Assembly (NCBI GenBank): GCA_020846435.1
Contig: JADLDY010000012.1
Location: 19,848-83,847, forward strand
Origin: Deltaproteobacteria bacterium
GTDB taxonomy: Bacteria > Desulfobacterota > GWC2-55-46
Reading direction: 5' to 3'
DNA: 64,000 nucleotides
Shown: positions 1-8,546 of the stretch, in pieces
Position numbering within the stretch: the stretch's first letter is position 1
Layout of the letters: the number at the start of each line of letters is the position of its first letter
Translations under genes and position numbers: made by a program
Notes under the pieces: generated by a model
What the model saw: only the letters and a program-made list of their open reading frames with translations
What the model was told of the DNA's origin: nothing
The model's database searches: none

Positions 1-1
1 C

Positions 2-133
2 TCCGGGAGGGTCAGGAACCTGAGCAAGGGGGCTGATAAGATTACCCTCGGCGTGAAGTTCGAGGGGCTTGCCCCGGCCGCCTCCGAAAGGATAAAGGAG
101 TTCATCTCCCTTGTCTCCTCGGCGCGCAAATAA
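2..133 (+). CDS. C-terminal end of a PilZ-like domain protein (partial)
   Basis: An open frame enters from the left edge and stops with TAA at 131-133, giving 43 residues that begin SGRVRNLSKG and contain LGVKFEGL followed by a helical RIKEFI tail. The 'G-V-x-F-x-x-L ... RI..FI' ending is typical of PilZ domains, which bind cyclic di-GMP. The RxxxR and DxSxxG binding motifs would lie outside the window, so the assignment is tentative. No gene is seen between it and the convergent DUF116 gene. Confidence 0.5.
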   Translation, partial: SGRVRNLSKGADKITLGVKFEGLAPAASERIKEFISLVSSARK

Positions 134-221
134 AAGAGCGCCTTCAGTCCCTTGTGTGTCCTTCGCTTAAATCCCGATTTCAAGTTCTGATTATATTGCT
201 CTGGCAGGAAGCTCGCGGAGC

Positions 222-1028
222 TTATTGTCCTTGCGGTTGGCCCGCGAGCTCGATTATGGCTTGTTTCACTTCCTCTATCGCGACCCCTGTTTCCATGCAG
301 TAGCCTCTCGGGCGTTTGTTGACTATGGCAAGCACCGGCAGCGGGTAGGCGTCCTGAAGGCCGCTCGCAAGGTCCCTTTCGCAGGCGACGGCTATGACCG
401 CGTCCGGCCTCTCTTCATAGACCTTCCTTCTGGCGACCGTGCCGCCCGTCGAGATGAAAAGTCCGACCTTGTATCTTTCGCTCAGGGACAAAAGCTCGCC
501 TATCTCGCATTTGCCGCATCCGGCGCAGTTCTTGACGTTCCTCGTGACCTTGATCTTGCAGTTGTCGAACTGTATGCAGTGGGGCATGAGGAGGAGGAGC
601 TTTTCAGCGCGGAACTTCCTGCCCATCTTGCGCACCATCTCGTTGTTTATCGCGACGAAGGCCTGCTCCGTTTTTATCTTCGGTATCTTGAACACGGCCC
701 CGGCGACGCTCATGACAGGCAGATAGAACTTCATGATTAGCCATCTGAGAGAGGGCGAATAGAAGGGGACAGTTCCTTTCAGGGCGGCGTTTATGATGAT
801 GGCGGCGCTGAAAAAGAGGGCGCCGGAGACGGCGATGACTATCGCGCCGAGGACATAGGGCAGGGCAGGGTGGATGTTGCGAAGCCCTATCGTCGGCACG
901 TACCAGAAGAAAAAGCCAGCGAGGGAAATTGTGACGGCAAGAGCCGCTATCAGGCCGAAAAAGAGCCCCTTGCCCGGCTTGTAGGCAACGCTTTCAGGGC
1001 TTCCGTGCCATCTGTCCTGTTCAGCCAA
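222..1028 (-). CDS. DUF116 family membrane protein with Cys motif
   Basis: The protein is 268 residues. Two hydrophobic segments near residues 22-45 and 58-82 are followed by a soluble domain containing HCIQFDNC and NCAGCGKCEIGEL, plus later single Cys at VACERD and RGYCMET. This is the DUF116 pattern, possibly metal or Fe-S binding; the function is unknown. The start is TTG, overlapping the fmt stop by 8 bases, and is supported by a good ribosome site (AAGGGGGAT) four bases upstream. Lying after fmt, def and priA matches the arrangement I recall from Geobacter-type genomes and suggests cotranscription. Confidence 0.8.
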   Translation of the reverse strand: MAEQDRWHGSPESVAYKPGKGLFFGLIAALAVTISLAGFFFWYVPTIGLRNIHPALPYVLGAIVIAVSGALFFSAAIIINAALKGTVPFYSPSLRWLIMKFYLPVMSVAGAVFKIPKIKTEQAFVAINNEMVRKMGRKFRAEKLLLLMPHCIQFDNCKIKVTRNVKNCAGCGKCEIGELLSLSERYKVGLFISTGGTVARRKVYEERPDAVIAVACERDLASGLQDAYPLPVLAIVNKRPRGYCMETGVAIEEVKQAIIELAGQPQGQ

Positions 1029-1962
1029 GAGTATCCCCCTTGAGAATCCTGTAACCCTTTACAAAGTCGGCGGCGGACATTCTTTTCTTGTTCTCCGGCT
1101 GGAGCTCGGTTATCTCGTAGATGCCATTGGCGCAGGCGACTTTTATCGTCTCTTTCGCTTCCATTATAGTGCCGGGGCTGGCCCCAAGGGTGTCTCCTCC
1201 GGCAAGCCTGCCTTTGTGCACCTTGAGGAGGCCTTTCCATGCAGTGAAGGCCCCTGGCCAGGGATAAAAGCCGCGCACATGGTCGGCTATTTTTTTGGCG
1301 TCCGTCGCCCAGTTTATGCGTCCGTCCTCTTTTTTCAGTATCGGCGCGTTAGTCGCTTTATCATGCTCCTGAGGGGTCGGCTTGAGGCCGTCCTCCATGA
1401 GGAGGCCTATTGTCCTTGCGAGGAGCCCCGCGCCGAGTATCGAGAGCCTCCTGGCGAGGTCTTCGGCTGTCTCATTCGGGTCGATGGGCGTCTTTTCGCA
1501 GAAGTAGACCGGGCCTGTGTCCATGCCCTCGTCGAGGAGCATGGTGCAAGCGCCGGTCTCTTTTTCTCCGTTTATGATAGCCCAGTTTATCGGAGCCGCT
1601 CCCCTGTATTTGGGCAGTAAGGAGGCGTGCAGATTTATGCAGCCCTTCGGCGGTATCGATAGAATGGCAGGAGGGAGTATCTTGCCGTAGGCGACGACGG
1701 CTATGAACTCAGGCTTCAGTGCGGCAAGCTCGGCTATGAAGCCGTCTTCCCTTACCTTCGCTGGCTGGAGAACGGGTATTCCGTGGGAAGCGGCCAGCTC
1801 CTTTACCGGACAGCTCTGGCTTATCTGCCCTCTTCCGGCGGGCTTGTCAGGCTGGGTCACGGCCGCGACTATATCATGGCCGTCTTTTATGAGGGCCTCG
1901 AGGGAGGCGGCCGCGAACGCCGGAGTCCCCATGAATACTATCCTCGCGCGTCTCCCCGTCAT
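1021..1962 (-). CDS. fmt: Methionyl-tRNA formyltransferase
   Basis: This cytosolic enzyme formylates initiator Met-tRNA using 10-formyl-THF, producing the fMet that starts bacterial translation. The 313-residue product has the expected length. It shows the N-terminal MGTPAFAAASLEAL loop, the formyltransferase core INLHASLLPKYRGAAPINWAI (Asn, His and Ser catalytic region) and the C-terminal OB-like domain with VRGFYPWPGAFT. It is followed by DUF116 (overlap) and preceded 13 bases away by def, the enzyme that later removes the formyl group, so the pair is functionally matched. The ATG at 1960-1962 has only a weak ribosome site. Confidence 0.97.
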   Translation of the reverse strand: MTGRRARIVFMGTPAFAAASLEALIKDGHDIVAAVTQPDKPAGRGQISQSCPVKELAASHGIPVLQPAKVREDGFIAELAALKPEFIAVVAYGKILPPAILSIPPKGCINLHASLLPKYRGAAPINWAIINGEKETGACTMLLDEGMDTGPVYFCEKTPIDPNETAEDLARRLSILGAGLLARTIGLLMEDGLKPTPQEHDKATNAPILKKEDGRINWATDAKKIADHVRGFYPWPGAFTAWKGLLKVHKGRLAGGDTLGASPGTIMEAKETIKVACANGIYEITELQPENKKRMSAADFVKGYRILKGDTLG

Positions 1963-1975
1963 CTGCCGCGGCCGG

Positions 1976-2506
1976 TCATATGGCGCGTTCCTCGGTTTCC
2001 ATCGACTTCTTGTACTTCCTCTTGACCAGCTCTCTTTTGAGCCTCGAGAGCCTGTCGATGAATACTATGCCGTTGAGATGGTCTATTTCGTGCTGCAACG
2101 CTATGGCCAGAAGGCCTTCGGCCTCTATCTCGAGGGGCTTGCCGTTCCTGTCGAGCGCGCGCACCATGACCCTCGCCGCCCGTTCAACGTCGGCCGTTAC
2201 ACCGGGCAGGCTAAGGCAGCCTTCCTCATAGATGTGCTCTCCCTCCGCAAGGACTATCTCGGGGTTTACGAGCGCCATCAGGTTCTTGCCCTTGGTGCGT
2301 TCCTTTTCGTCTTCGTCAGGCACGTCAAGCACGATGACACGCCGGCTGTCGCCGACCTGCACAGAGGCGAGTCCTATGCCTCGCGCGTAGTACATCGTCT
2401 CGATCATGTCGTCGATGAGCTTTTTTACGCTTTCGTCGACAGTCGCTACCTTCGCGGCGAGGGTCTTGAGGAATGGGTCAGGGTATTTAATTATCTCGAG
2501 TATCAT
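1976..2506 (-). CDS. def: Peptide deformylase
   Basis: This metalloenzyme removes the N-formyl group from nascent proteins. All three family motifs are visible: GIGLASVQVG (usual form GxGLAAxQ, with Ser for the second Ala), EGCLSLPG with the metal Cys, and QHEIDHLNG with the two metal His and catalytic Glu. I chose the internal start MILEIIKYPDPFL because it matches the family N-terminus; an in-frame upstream ATG at 2542 would add twelve residues without homology. The product is then 176 residues. It lies between priA and fmt on the same strand. Confidence 0.96.
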   Translation of the reverse strand: MILEIIKYPDPFLKTLAAKVATVDESVKKLIDDMIETMYYARGIGLASVQVGDSRRVIVLDVPDEDEKERTKGKNLMALVNPEIVLAEGEHIYEEGCLSLPGVTADVERAARVMVRALDRNGKPLEIEAEGLLAIALQHEIDHLNGIVFIDRLSRLKRELVKRKYKKSMETEERAI

Positions 2507-2637
2507 GCGTCCATCCTTGATTCCCGGGCTTTTGCTGTTCAATTGAGCTCCTTTTATAATTATAACCCGAAAAGGAGGCGTTTTTTAAGTCTAAAATTAC
2601 GGCGGCGGGCGTATCCGGCAGGCTTGCCTTCAGGGGG

Positions 2638-5031
2638 TCAGACGGTCGTGAGGGGGTCCATGTCGAGGGTAAGGGAGACGCCGGAGTCTTTTTGCCTCTC
2701 GAAGAGAGCCTTGAGGCCCGTTGCGAGAGAGTGTAGTTCTTTCAAGTCGCGGCCTTTGAGGAGGATCTGCCACCTGTGGCGGCCCCTTACCTTCGAGACG
2801 AGCGCAGGGGCTGGCCCGAGCGTCTGCATATCTATCTTCCTGCTTTTGAGGAGCCTGTCGCAGGCTGATTTAAGGCTGTTTATCGAACCTATCACGGCCG
2901 TTTCGTTCGTGCCGTCTACGCGCGCGACGCAGAGCCTCGTGAAAGGCGGGTATGAGAGTTCCTCTCTTTCGATTATCTCCTTCGCGAAAAAAGAGTCATA
3001 GTCGTGGGCAAGGGCCGCCCCCAGGCAGTAGTGTCCGGGGTTCAAGGTCTGGATGACTACCCTGCCGGGATATTCGCCACGGCCTGACCTTCCGGCGGCC
3101 TGCGTTATGAGCTGGAAGGTCCTCTCGGACGACCTGAAGTCCGGTATGTTGAGCGAAGTGTCCCCTGAGATGACGCCGACGAGCGTGACATTCGGGAAGT
3201 GGTGCCCCTTCGAGACCATCTGCGTGCCGATGAGTATGTCTATGGCGCCTTCTTCCATCTCATCTATCGTGCGCTTGGCCGCGCCTTTCAGCGATGCCGT
3301 GTCCCTGTCGAGCCTTCCCACGCGGGCCGAAGGGAAGAGCCTTCTGACCTCTTCCTCGACCCGCTCAGTGCCGGAGCCCGGCGTTATGAGGTCAACCCCC
3401 ATGCACGAAGGGCACTCATTCGGCGCGGGCACTGTGAGGTCGCAGTAGTGGCAGACGAGGCTCCTTTTGCCCTTGTGCAGGGTCAGCGACACCGAGCAGT
3501 TGAGGCAGGTGAAGGTATGCCCGCAGTCGCGGCAGATGAGACAGCTCGAGAAGCCGCGCCTGTTGAGGAAAAGGACAACCTGTTTTTTCGCTTCGAGCGT
3601 CTCCCCGATGAGGTCCATGAGCCTCTGCGATATGACCTCTTTTTTGCCCTTCATGTCGAGGACTTCGACTTCAGGAAGGCTCCTGTTGTCGACCCGGTTT
3701 ATTATGTTGAGCGGCCTAATCTTCCCGGTCCTGGCGTTCTGGAAGGTCTCGACAGACGGGGTCGCCGAGCCGAGCACGACAGTTATGCCGAGCTCGCGCC
3801 CTAAAACAAGGGCCGCGTCCCGCGCGTTGTAGCGGACGCCGTCTTCCTGCTTGTAGGAAGTCTCGTGCTCCTCGTCGACGATGATGAGGCCAAGCTCTTT
3901 TATGGGCGAGAAAAGCGCGCTCCTCGCTCCGACGACTATGTCGACTTCACCCTTCAAGACCCTGTTCCATTCGTCCATGCGCTCGCCGTCGGAGAGCCCG
4001 CTGTGGCTGAGGGCGACCCTGCCGGGGAAAAGGGTTTTCAAATAAGCGGCGGGCCACGGCGTGAGGGCGATCTCCGGGGCGAGGATTATCGCCTTTTTGC
4101 CGAGCCTCACGGCTTCTTCCAGAATTTTGAGATAGACGAGGGTCTTGCCTGAGCCCGTTACGCCGTAAAGGAGAAAGGGCGAGAAGCCGCCGTTTGAGAG
4201 GGCGGCCTTTATCTCAGCTATGGCTGTTGCCTGCTCCTCGTTGGGCGTGTGGCTCGAGTCCCTCGCTGTTATATCCGATATTGGGTCGCGCATGACCTGG
4301 CGGTCTTCGACCCTGACAAGCCCTTTGCTGGCGAGGCGGGCGAGAGCGTCCCTTGCTTCTCCCACGGCCACAGTTATGTCGGCGAGGCTCGCTTCCGTGT
4401 TCTCTAACAGATAGTTGTAGACCTTCTCCTGCGCCGGAGAGTTCTTGAATACAGGGCAGGGGGAGGCCGGGATAGCCGATGCGAAGATGGCCGTCTTGAC
4501 ACTGCCGCCGCCCTTCAATCCTTCTTCCTCGATGAGGAGCCCTTTTTTCTTGAGCCCCTCGACTGTGCTGTAAATCGGCTTGTTCTTGAACCGCCTTGTC
4601 AGGGATGAGAGAGTCACGCCTTTTTTCGCGGCCTCGAATATCTCGGCGGCGAAGGGGTTTTCAATGCCGTGTTCAGAGGGGACGGCCTTGAGGACGCGCG
4701 TGCTCTTGATATTGGCGGCTCCCGGGTGCGTGAGCGAGAGCACCTCTCCGAGAGGCGCGAAATAATATGACGAGACCCATTTGAGGAAGCGGAGCCGCTT
4801 CTCGTCGAAAAGCGCCTCGCTGTCGAGTATGTCGATTATGGGCTTGATGTTGGCGATCTCCGCTGGAGCGGAGGCTGTGAGGCCGAGGATATAGCCGGTG
4901 ACTGTCCTTCTGCCGAACGGCACGAGGACACGCTTCCCGAGCCGGGCTTCGGCTTTAAGTTCCTCGGGGACGGCGTATGTAAACGCCGTCTCGACCGGCA
5001 GGGCAACGGCTATCTCTGCGAACTTTTTCAT
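2638..5031 (-). CDS. priA: Primosomal protein N' (replication restart helicase PriA)
   Basis: PriA reloads DnaB at stalled forks through its 3'-5' helicase and structure-specific DNA binding. The 797-residue protein shows the N-terminal DNA-binding domain, Walker A GVTGSGKTLVYL near residue 290, DEEH box (VDEEHETSYKQ), GSATPS motif III, and the zinc-binding Cys pairs CRDCG, CLNC, CHYC and CPSC. The helicase C-terminal motif QAAGRSGRG is intact. It is probably the first gene of the priA-def-fmt-DUF116 string; the upstream gap holds only repeats. A 131-base gap separates it from def. Confidence 0.97.
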   Translation of the reverse strand: MKKFAEIAVALPVETAFTYAVPEELKAEARLGKRVLVPFGRRTVTGYILGLTASAPAEIANIKPIIDILDSEALFDEKRLRFLKWVSSYYFAPLGEVLSLTHPGAANIKSTRVLKAVPSEHGIENPFAAEIFEAAKKGVTLSSLTRRFKNKPIYSTVEGLKKKGLLIEEEGLKGGGSVKTAIFASAIPASPCPVFKNSPAQEKVYNYLLENTEASLADITVAVGEARDALARLASKGLVRVEDRQVMRDPISDITARDSSHTPNEEQATAIAEIKAALSNGGFSPFLLYGVTGSGKTLVYLKILEEAVRLGKKAIILAPEIALTPWPAAYLKTLFPGRVALSHSGLSDGERMDEWNRVLKGEVDIVVGARSALFSPIKELGLIIVDEEHETSYKQEDGVRYNARDAALVLGRELGITVVLGSATPSVETFQNARTGKIRPLNIINRVDNRSLPEVEVLDMKGKKEVISQRLMDLIGETLEAKKQVVLFLNRRGFSSCLICRDCGHTFTCLNCSVSLTLHKGKRSLVCHYCDLTVPAPNECPSCMGVDLITPGSGTERVEEEVRRLFPSARVGRLDRDTASLKGAAKRTIDEMEEGAIDILIGTQMVSKGHHFPNVTLVGVISGDTSLNIPDFRSSERTFQLITQAAGRSGRGEYPGRVVIQTLNPGHYCLGAALAHDYDSFFAKEIIEREELSYPPFTRLCVARVDGTNETAVIGSINSLKSACDRLLKSRKIDMQTLGPAPALVSKVRGRHRWQILLKGRDLKELHSLATGLKALFERQKDSGVSLTLDMDPLTTV

Positions 5032-5084
5032 GCGTAGATTATACTAAATCAGGAGCAGGGAAACGAGGGGATTGAAGGGGGGCG

Positions 5085-5473
5085 TTTAAAGTCTGTGTTC
5101 CCCCTCTCCCCTTGTGGGAGAGGGCAGGGGAGAGGGGGCGTAGTCATTGCGAGGAGCGAAGCGACAAAGCAATCTCGTTTTTACATCCCCCTTTTCTAAA
5201 GGGGGAATGAGGGGGATTATTGTCTTTCAAGTTAATCTCCCCCGGCCCCTCTTTAGGAAAGAGGGGGGGAATTGTCATTCTGAGGGAGCGTAGCGACCGA
5301 AGAATCTGCTTTTATATTCATACGAGATTCTTCGCTTCGCTCAGAATGACAGAGATGGAGCCTCCCCCTTTTCTAAAGGGGGAATGAGGGGGATTATCTG
5401 TTGCCGCTGATTGAAATATGCCTAAAAAAAACCTCTCCCCGTGCGGGAGAGGGCAGGGGAGAGGGGGGAAAGT
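5085..5473. repeat. Repeat-rich intergenic gap (several short repeat families)
   Basis: The 446-base gap between priA and the BON lipoprotein contains no gene that I can support. It holds two copies of a 'cctctcccc-nnn-gggagaggg' palindromic unit (about 5100-5140 and 5430-5470), two copies of a 'ccccctttt...aaagggggaatgaggggga' unit (about 5186-5219 and 5363-5397), a single-sided 'cattgcgaggagcgaagcg' unit at 5145-5177, and one complete inverted repeat listed separately. Confidence 0.8.
5274..5351. repeat. REP-like inverted repeat (cattctgag / ctcagaatg type)
   Basis: An imperfect palindrome of about 78 bases: the left arm begins gtcattctgagggagcgtag and the right arm ends cttcgctcagaatgacag, around a central tttatattcata. 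Relatives occur at 10020-10103 and 19188-19277, so this is a dispersed family rather than a local terminator. Confidence 0.85.
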
Positions 5474-5477
5474 GAGA

Positions 5478-5792
5478 CTACCTTACGACCAGGTTGTTCC
5501 TTACCGATTTGACGCCGGAGATTTTGGCCGCGACTTCCCCGGCTTTTCTGGCGCTATCGGCCGAGTCGACAAAGCCTGAGAGCTGGACTTCGCCCTTGTA
5601 AGTCTCGACATTTATTTGCAGGACTTTCAAGGACGGCTCGTTGAAGACCGCGGCCTTGACCTTTGTCGTGATTACGGAGTCGTCGAAGAATTGACCTGTG
5701 CTCTCCTGCTTGTCGGTGGACGCGCACCCGACGAATACGGCCATCATCAGGACGCAGACAAGATAACTCAAAAAGCGATGAGCCTTTATCAT
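5478..5792 (-). CDS. BON-domain lipoprotein
   Basis: A 104-residue protein with a lipoprotein signal peptide (hydrophobic stretch, lipobox VFVGC, Cys at about residue 23) followed by a single BON domain: DDSVITTKVKAAVF, then INVETYKGEVQLSGFV, and a closing GVKSVRNNLVV. BON proteins such as OsmY and DolP associate with membranes and often respond to osmotic or envelope stress. A sigma70-like promoter lies just upstream. It appears monocistronic, with a repeat-rich gap downstream. Confidence 0.85.
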   Translation of the reverse strand: MIKAHRFLSYLVCVLMMAVFVGCASTDKQESTGQFFDDSVITTKVKAAVFNEPSLKVLQINVETYKGEVQLSGFVDSADSARKAGEVAAKISGVKSVRNNLVVR

Positions 5793-5835
5793 GTTGTTCT
5801 CCCCTTTTTCGTAAGCAATTCAGCTATATGGTTTA

Positions 5836-5863
5836 AGTTTATCTTGCGCTCCCGGCCTGTCAA
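5836..5863 (-). promoter_or_regulatory. Sigma70-like promoter of the BON lipoprotein gene
   Basis: On the minus strand a consensus TTGACA (5858-5863) and TAAACT (5836-5841) are separated by 16 bases, about 45 bases upstream of the start codon. A ribosome site AAGGGGAG follows. Confidence 0.6.
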
Positions 5864-5880
5864 GCGGCGCAGTATAGAGG

Positions 5881-5895
5881 GTGCGCAAAGCGCAC
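5881..5895. repeat. 15-base hairpin shared with the right-end repeat region
   Basis: GTGCGCAAAGCGCAC forms a 6-bp stem with a three-base loop. The identical 15-mer recurs at 63231-63245 inside the modular hairpin repeat at the other end of the window. Here it sits just downstream of the AT-rich RelA/SpoT gene. Confidence 0.75.
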
Positions 5896-5931
5896 GCGGT
5901 GGGGTAGAGGCAGACACGCAAAAATATGATT

Positions 5932-6969
5932 TTACGACTGTGAAATGATTATTTTTATTCTATCAAGGAACAATTCTGTATCCAAGAAGTAGTTGGGATA
6001 GGCGGAACGAAGAGCTTCTATTGATTCTGCCGAAACCAACACTACTTCAGCACCTATTAATTCTTTTTCGTTTTTCAGATACTGTTCGGAGGCCTGAGCT
6101 AATTCGCTCTCCTTAAAACCGGTTATTTGCAGGCTACCCGGTTGTAAGGTAAGTAAATAGTAATGCGCTTTTTCAACCTGGCCCTCTTCAAAAACTTTCA
6201 ATGTATTATGATAATCGCTAAGCTTGTTACAAACGTCCAATTCCAATGCCATGTTACTTACAATTTTCAGAAGTTCTCTCTCCGTTAGAACCTTGTGTAG
6301 TGGCTGAGTTCCTTCAATGTGGGCAAAAACTGAACTTGTGTAAGCAAAAAAAGTAAGCCAATCATCTGGTCCTTCGCTGGACTTTAACGATTCACGTAAA
6401 AAGAGGCCAACCGTTTCAACTGCAGTAGCCCATGCATGCTGAAGTCTTGTTCGGATTTGAATTTCAACACGACATTTGTTGTAGGTCTCAAAAGTTTTTG
6501 AATCTGAGTACTTTTTCCCCCTATAAAGATATACGAGATGAATCCCTCTATAACCAGAATATTTTGGCTCTATTATGTAGTCTTTGGCCGTTACAAGTTT
6601 ATGCTCGAAACGCGCTTTTTCATAATCATTGTAAAGCAGACGAACTTGGTCAACTGTATTAACTATGGCACGGCACCCACCAATATCTTGCATCCTGGAT
6701 AATGCCATCTTGGGATTACGCTTCAACTTTGTAATAATAGAAGGGATACGCTTCAATCGTTGTGCTACGAGAACATCTTTGTCAATTCCAGGAGCTTTCC
6801 TTCTTAGTCTCATCTGGAACGTATTTAGTGGATAACTGTGTGATGACCTCCAATTGTTTAAAATATCTAAAGCGTCAGATTTGACACTGCTTGATACCGT
6901 TGGATCGATAAGAATTTGTCCTGCCTTATCTATACTTGATGCGCTATATTGCGGCTTTATCCATGTCAT
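5932..6969 (-). CDS. Single-domain RelA/SpoT-family (p)ppGpp synthetase-like protein, AT-rich
   Basis: A 345-residue protein with a complete alarmone synthetase core: RLKRIPSIITKLKR (nucleotide-binding basic motif), DIGGCRAIV (catalytic Asp), DYIIEPKYSGYRGIH and VEIQIRTRLQHAWATAVE (catalytic Glu and Q-x-R). There is no HD hydrolase, TGS or ACT domain, so it is not a housekeeping long RSH enzyme. The C-terminal third (about residues 235-345) is helical and ends with YPNYFLDTELF. The gene is visibly AT-rich compared with both neighbours, which suggests transfer. A near-consensus TTGAAA / TATAAT pair lies only 10-35 bases from the start codon, so the message may be nearly leaderless. It could be a small alarmone synthetase or a toxSAS-type toxin; no antitoxin partner is visible. 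Confidence 0.8.
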   Translation of the reverse strand: MTWIKPQYSASSIDKAGQILIDPTVSSSVKSDALDILNNWRSSHSYPLNTFQMRLRRKAPGIDKDVLVAQRLKRIPSIITKLKRNPKMALSRMQDIGGCRAIVNTVDQVRLLYNDYEKARFEHKLVTAKDYIIEPKYSGYRGIHLVYLYRGKKYSDSKTFETYNKCRVEIQIRTRLQHAWATAVETVGLFLRESLKSSEGPDDWLTFFAYTSSVFAHIEGTQPLHKVLTERELLKIVSNMALELDVCNKLSDYHNTLKVFEEGQVEKAHYYLLTLQPGSLQITGFKESELAQASEQYLKNEKELIGAEVVLVSAESIEALRSAYPNYFLDTELFLDRIKIIISQS

Positions 6970-7053
6970 TCTTATATATTATATTTTTTCCTTTAAACTT
7001 TCAAGCCAAGCAGTCTGATAGTTCGTTGATATATAAACAAAAAACAAAAAAAA

Positions 7054-7075
7054 GGCCGCGTCTTTCGACGCGGCC
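7054..7075 (-). terminator. Intrinsic terminator after dnaB
   Basis: A perfect 9-bp stem GGCCGCGTC / GACGCGGCC with loop TTTC. On the minus strand it is followed by a T-rich run (complement of 7041-7053). It closes the ribosomal protein-dnaB transcript. Confidence 0.9.
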
Positions 7076-7092
7076 CCTTTCAAATTAATCTC

Positions 7093-8496
7093 TTACTCCA
7101 CCCACGCGCCCTGATCATACTCAGCAGGGGCCTGGTCTTCGAACCGGGTGTATTCGTTCATGAATGTCAGTTTGGCAGACCCTGTCGGGCCGTTCCTCTG
7201 CTTTGCGACGATAATTTCGGCGCCTTTTCTGAGGCCGCAGGTGCAAAGTTCCGCCGGGCATTCGCACTTCTTGTACGCGCCCTCGCGGTAGACGAACATG
7301 ACCATGTCCGCGTCCTGCTCGATGGCTCCCGATTCTCTCAAGTCAGATAGTTGTGGGATGTTGCCTTCCCTCTGTTCGGCGCGTCTTGAGAGCTGGGAGA
7401 GGGCGATGACCGGTATGTGGATCTCTTTGGCGAGGGCTTTGAGCGACCTCGATATGTCGGATATCTCCTGCTCGCGGCTGTCGGTGTTCTTCTTGCCCCT
7501 CATGAGCTGGAGGTAGTCGACGACGACCATCTTTATGCCGTACTCCTCTTTCCACCTTCGGGCCTTCGCCCTCATCTCGAGGACGGTCTGGGCCGGGGTG
7601 TCGTCTATGTATATGGGCGCTTCGTAGAGCGTGCCGACGGCTGTCGTCAGCTTGCCCCAGTCGTCGTCCTTCAAATGTCCGTTCCTGAGTTTCGACAGGT
7701 CTATCCTCGCCCTCGACGCAAGCATCCTCTGGACGAGCTGTTCCTTGCTCATCTCAAGGGAGAATACGGCGACCGGCGCGCCTGAGTCTATGGCCGCGTT
7801 CTCGGCGATGTTGAGGGCGAACGAGGTCTTGCCCATGCCAGGCCTTCCGGCCACTATTACGAGGTCAGAGTCCTGGAGGCCTGATGTGAGCCTGTCGAGC
7901 TGGCTGAAGCCTGTCGAGATGCCTGTTACGCTGGACTTTTTCTCGTAGAGGCGCTCGATCGTCTCGAAGGCGTCTTTTATGATGTCTTTGAGCGCGAAGA
8001 CCGATTTTTTGGCCCTGTCCTGCGCTATCTGGAATATCTTCTGCTCGGCCTGGTCTATGAAATCCTCGGCAGAGTCAACGCCTTCGTACCCGGCTGTGGC
8101 TATGTCGGTCGCGGCGGATATGAGCTTTCTTATTATGGATTTACTCTTGACGATGCGAGCGTAGTACATGATGTTCGCGGCCGTCGGGATCGTCTCTACA
8201 AGGTCGATGATGTAGGAGATGCCGCCGACGGAGGCGAGCTCCTCAGAGCCGCGGAAGAGGTCCGAGAGCGTTACGACGTCTATCGGGGTGCTCTTGTCGA
8301 AGAGCTTTATCATGCCCTTGAATATCTTGGCGTGGGCGTCGTGGTAGAAGTCGCTCCCGTCAGGGGAGAGAGCTTCCAGCACCTTGTTTATCGCGTCTTT
8401 TTCAAGGAGTATGCCGCCAAGCACGGATTGCTCCGCCTCGAGGTTATGAGGGGGAGCTTTGCGGGTGGTGGTCTCTCTGGTGGACTGGATGGCCAT
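7093..8496 (-). CDS. dnaB: Replicative DNA helicase
   Basis: This hexameric 5'-3' helicase unwinds the replication fork. The 467-residue product has the N-terminal primase-interacting domain (LEAEQSVLGGILLEKDAI at about residues 19-36) and the RecA-like core with Walker A AGRPGMGKTSFAL, Walker B VVVDYLQLM and the arginine-finger region QRNGPTG. An insert CECPAELCTCGLRKG near residue 415 carries four Cys. No intein is seen. It is downstream of rplI with an intrinsic terminator in between, so it may depend on readthrough or its own promoter. Confidence 0.97.
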   Translation of the reverse strand: MAIQSTRETTTRKAPPHNLEAEQSVLGGILLEKDAINKVLEALSPDGSDFYHDAHAKIFKGMIKLFDKSTPIDVVTLSDLFRGSEELASVGGISYIIDLVETIPTAANIMYYARIVKSKSIIRKLISAATDIATAGYEGVDSAEDFIDQAEQKIFQIAQDRAKKSVFALKDIIKDAFETIERLYEKKSSVTGISTGFSQLDRLTSGLQDSDLVIVAGRPGMGKTSFALNIAENAAIDSGAPVAVFSLEMSKEQLVQRMLASRARIDLSKLRNGHLKDDDWGKLTTAVGTLYEAPIYIDDTPAQTVLEMRAKARRWKEEYGIKMVVVDYLQLMRGKKNTDSREQEISDISRSLKALAKEIHIPVIALSQLSRRAEQREGNIPQLSDLRESGAIEQDADMVMFVYREGAYKKCECPAELCTCGLRKGAEIIVAKQRNGPTGSAKLTFMNEYTRFEDQAPAEYDQGAWVE

Positions 8497-8510
8497 AGGG
8501 GTAAAAAAAA

Positions 8511-8534
8511 GGGGCCGCCGGTGAGGGCGGCCCC
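8511..8534 (-). terminator. Intrinsic terminator between rplI and dnaB
   Basis: A 9-bp GC stem GGGGCCGCC / GGCGGCCCC with a six-base loop, followed on the minus strand by eight T (complement of 8503-8510). It lies 12 bases downstream of the rplI stop and upstream of the dnaB start, so it can lower dnaB expression relative to the ribosomal genes. Confidence 0.85.
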
Positions 8535-8546
8535 GTGGTTAGTGGG

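Noticed and set aside
5085..5477. Intrinsic terminators in the priA-BON gap
   Set aside because: The palindromes recur in other gaps and lack U runs, so they are classed as dispersed repeats.
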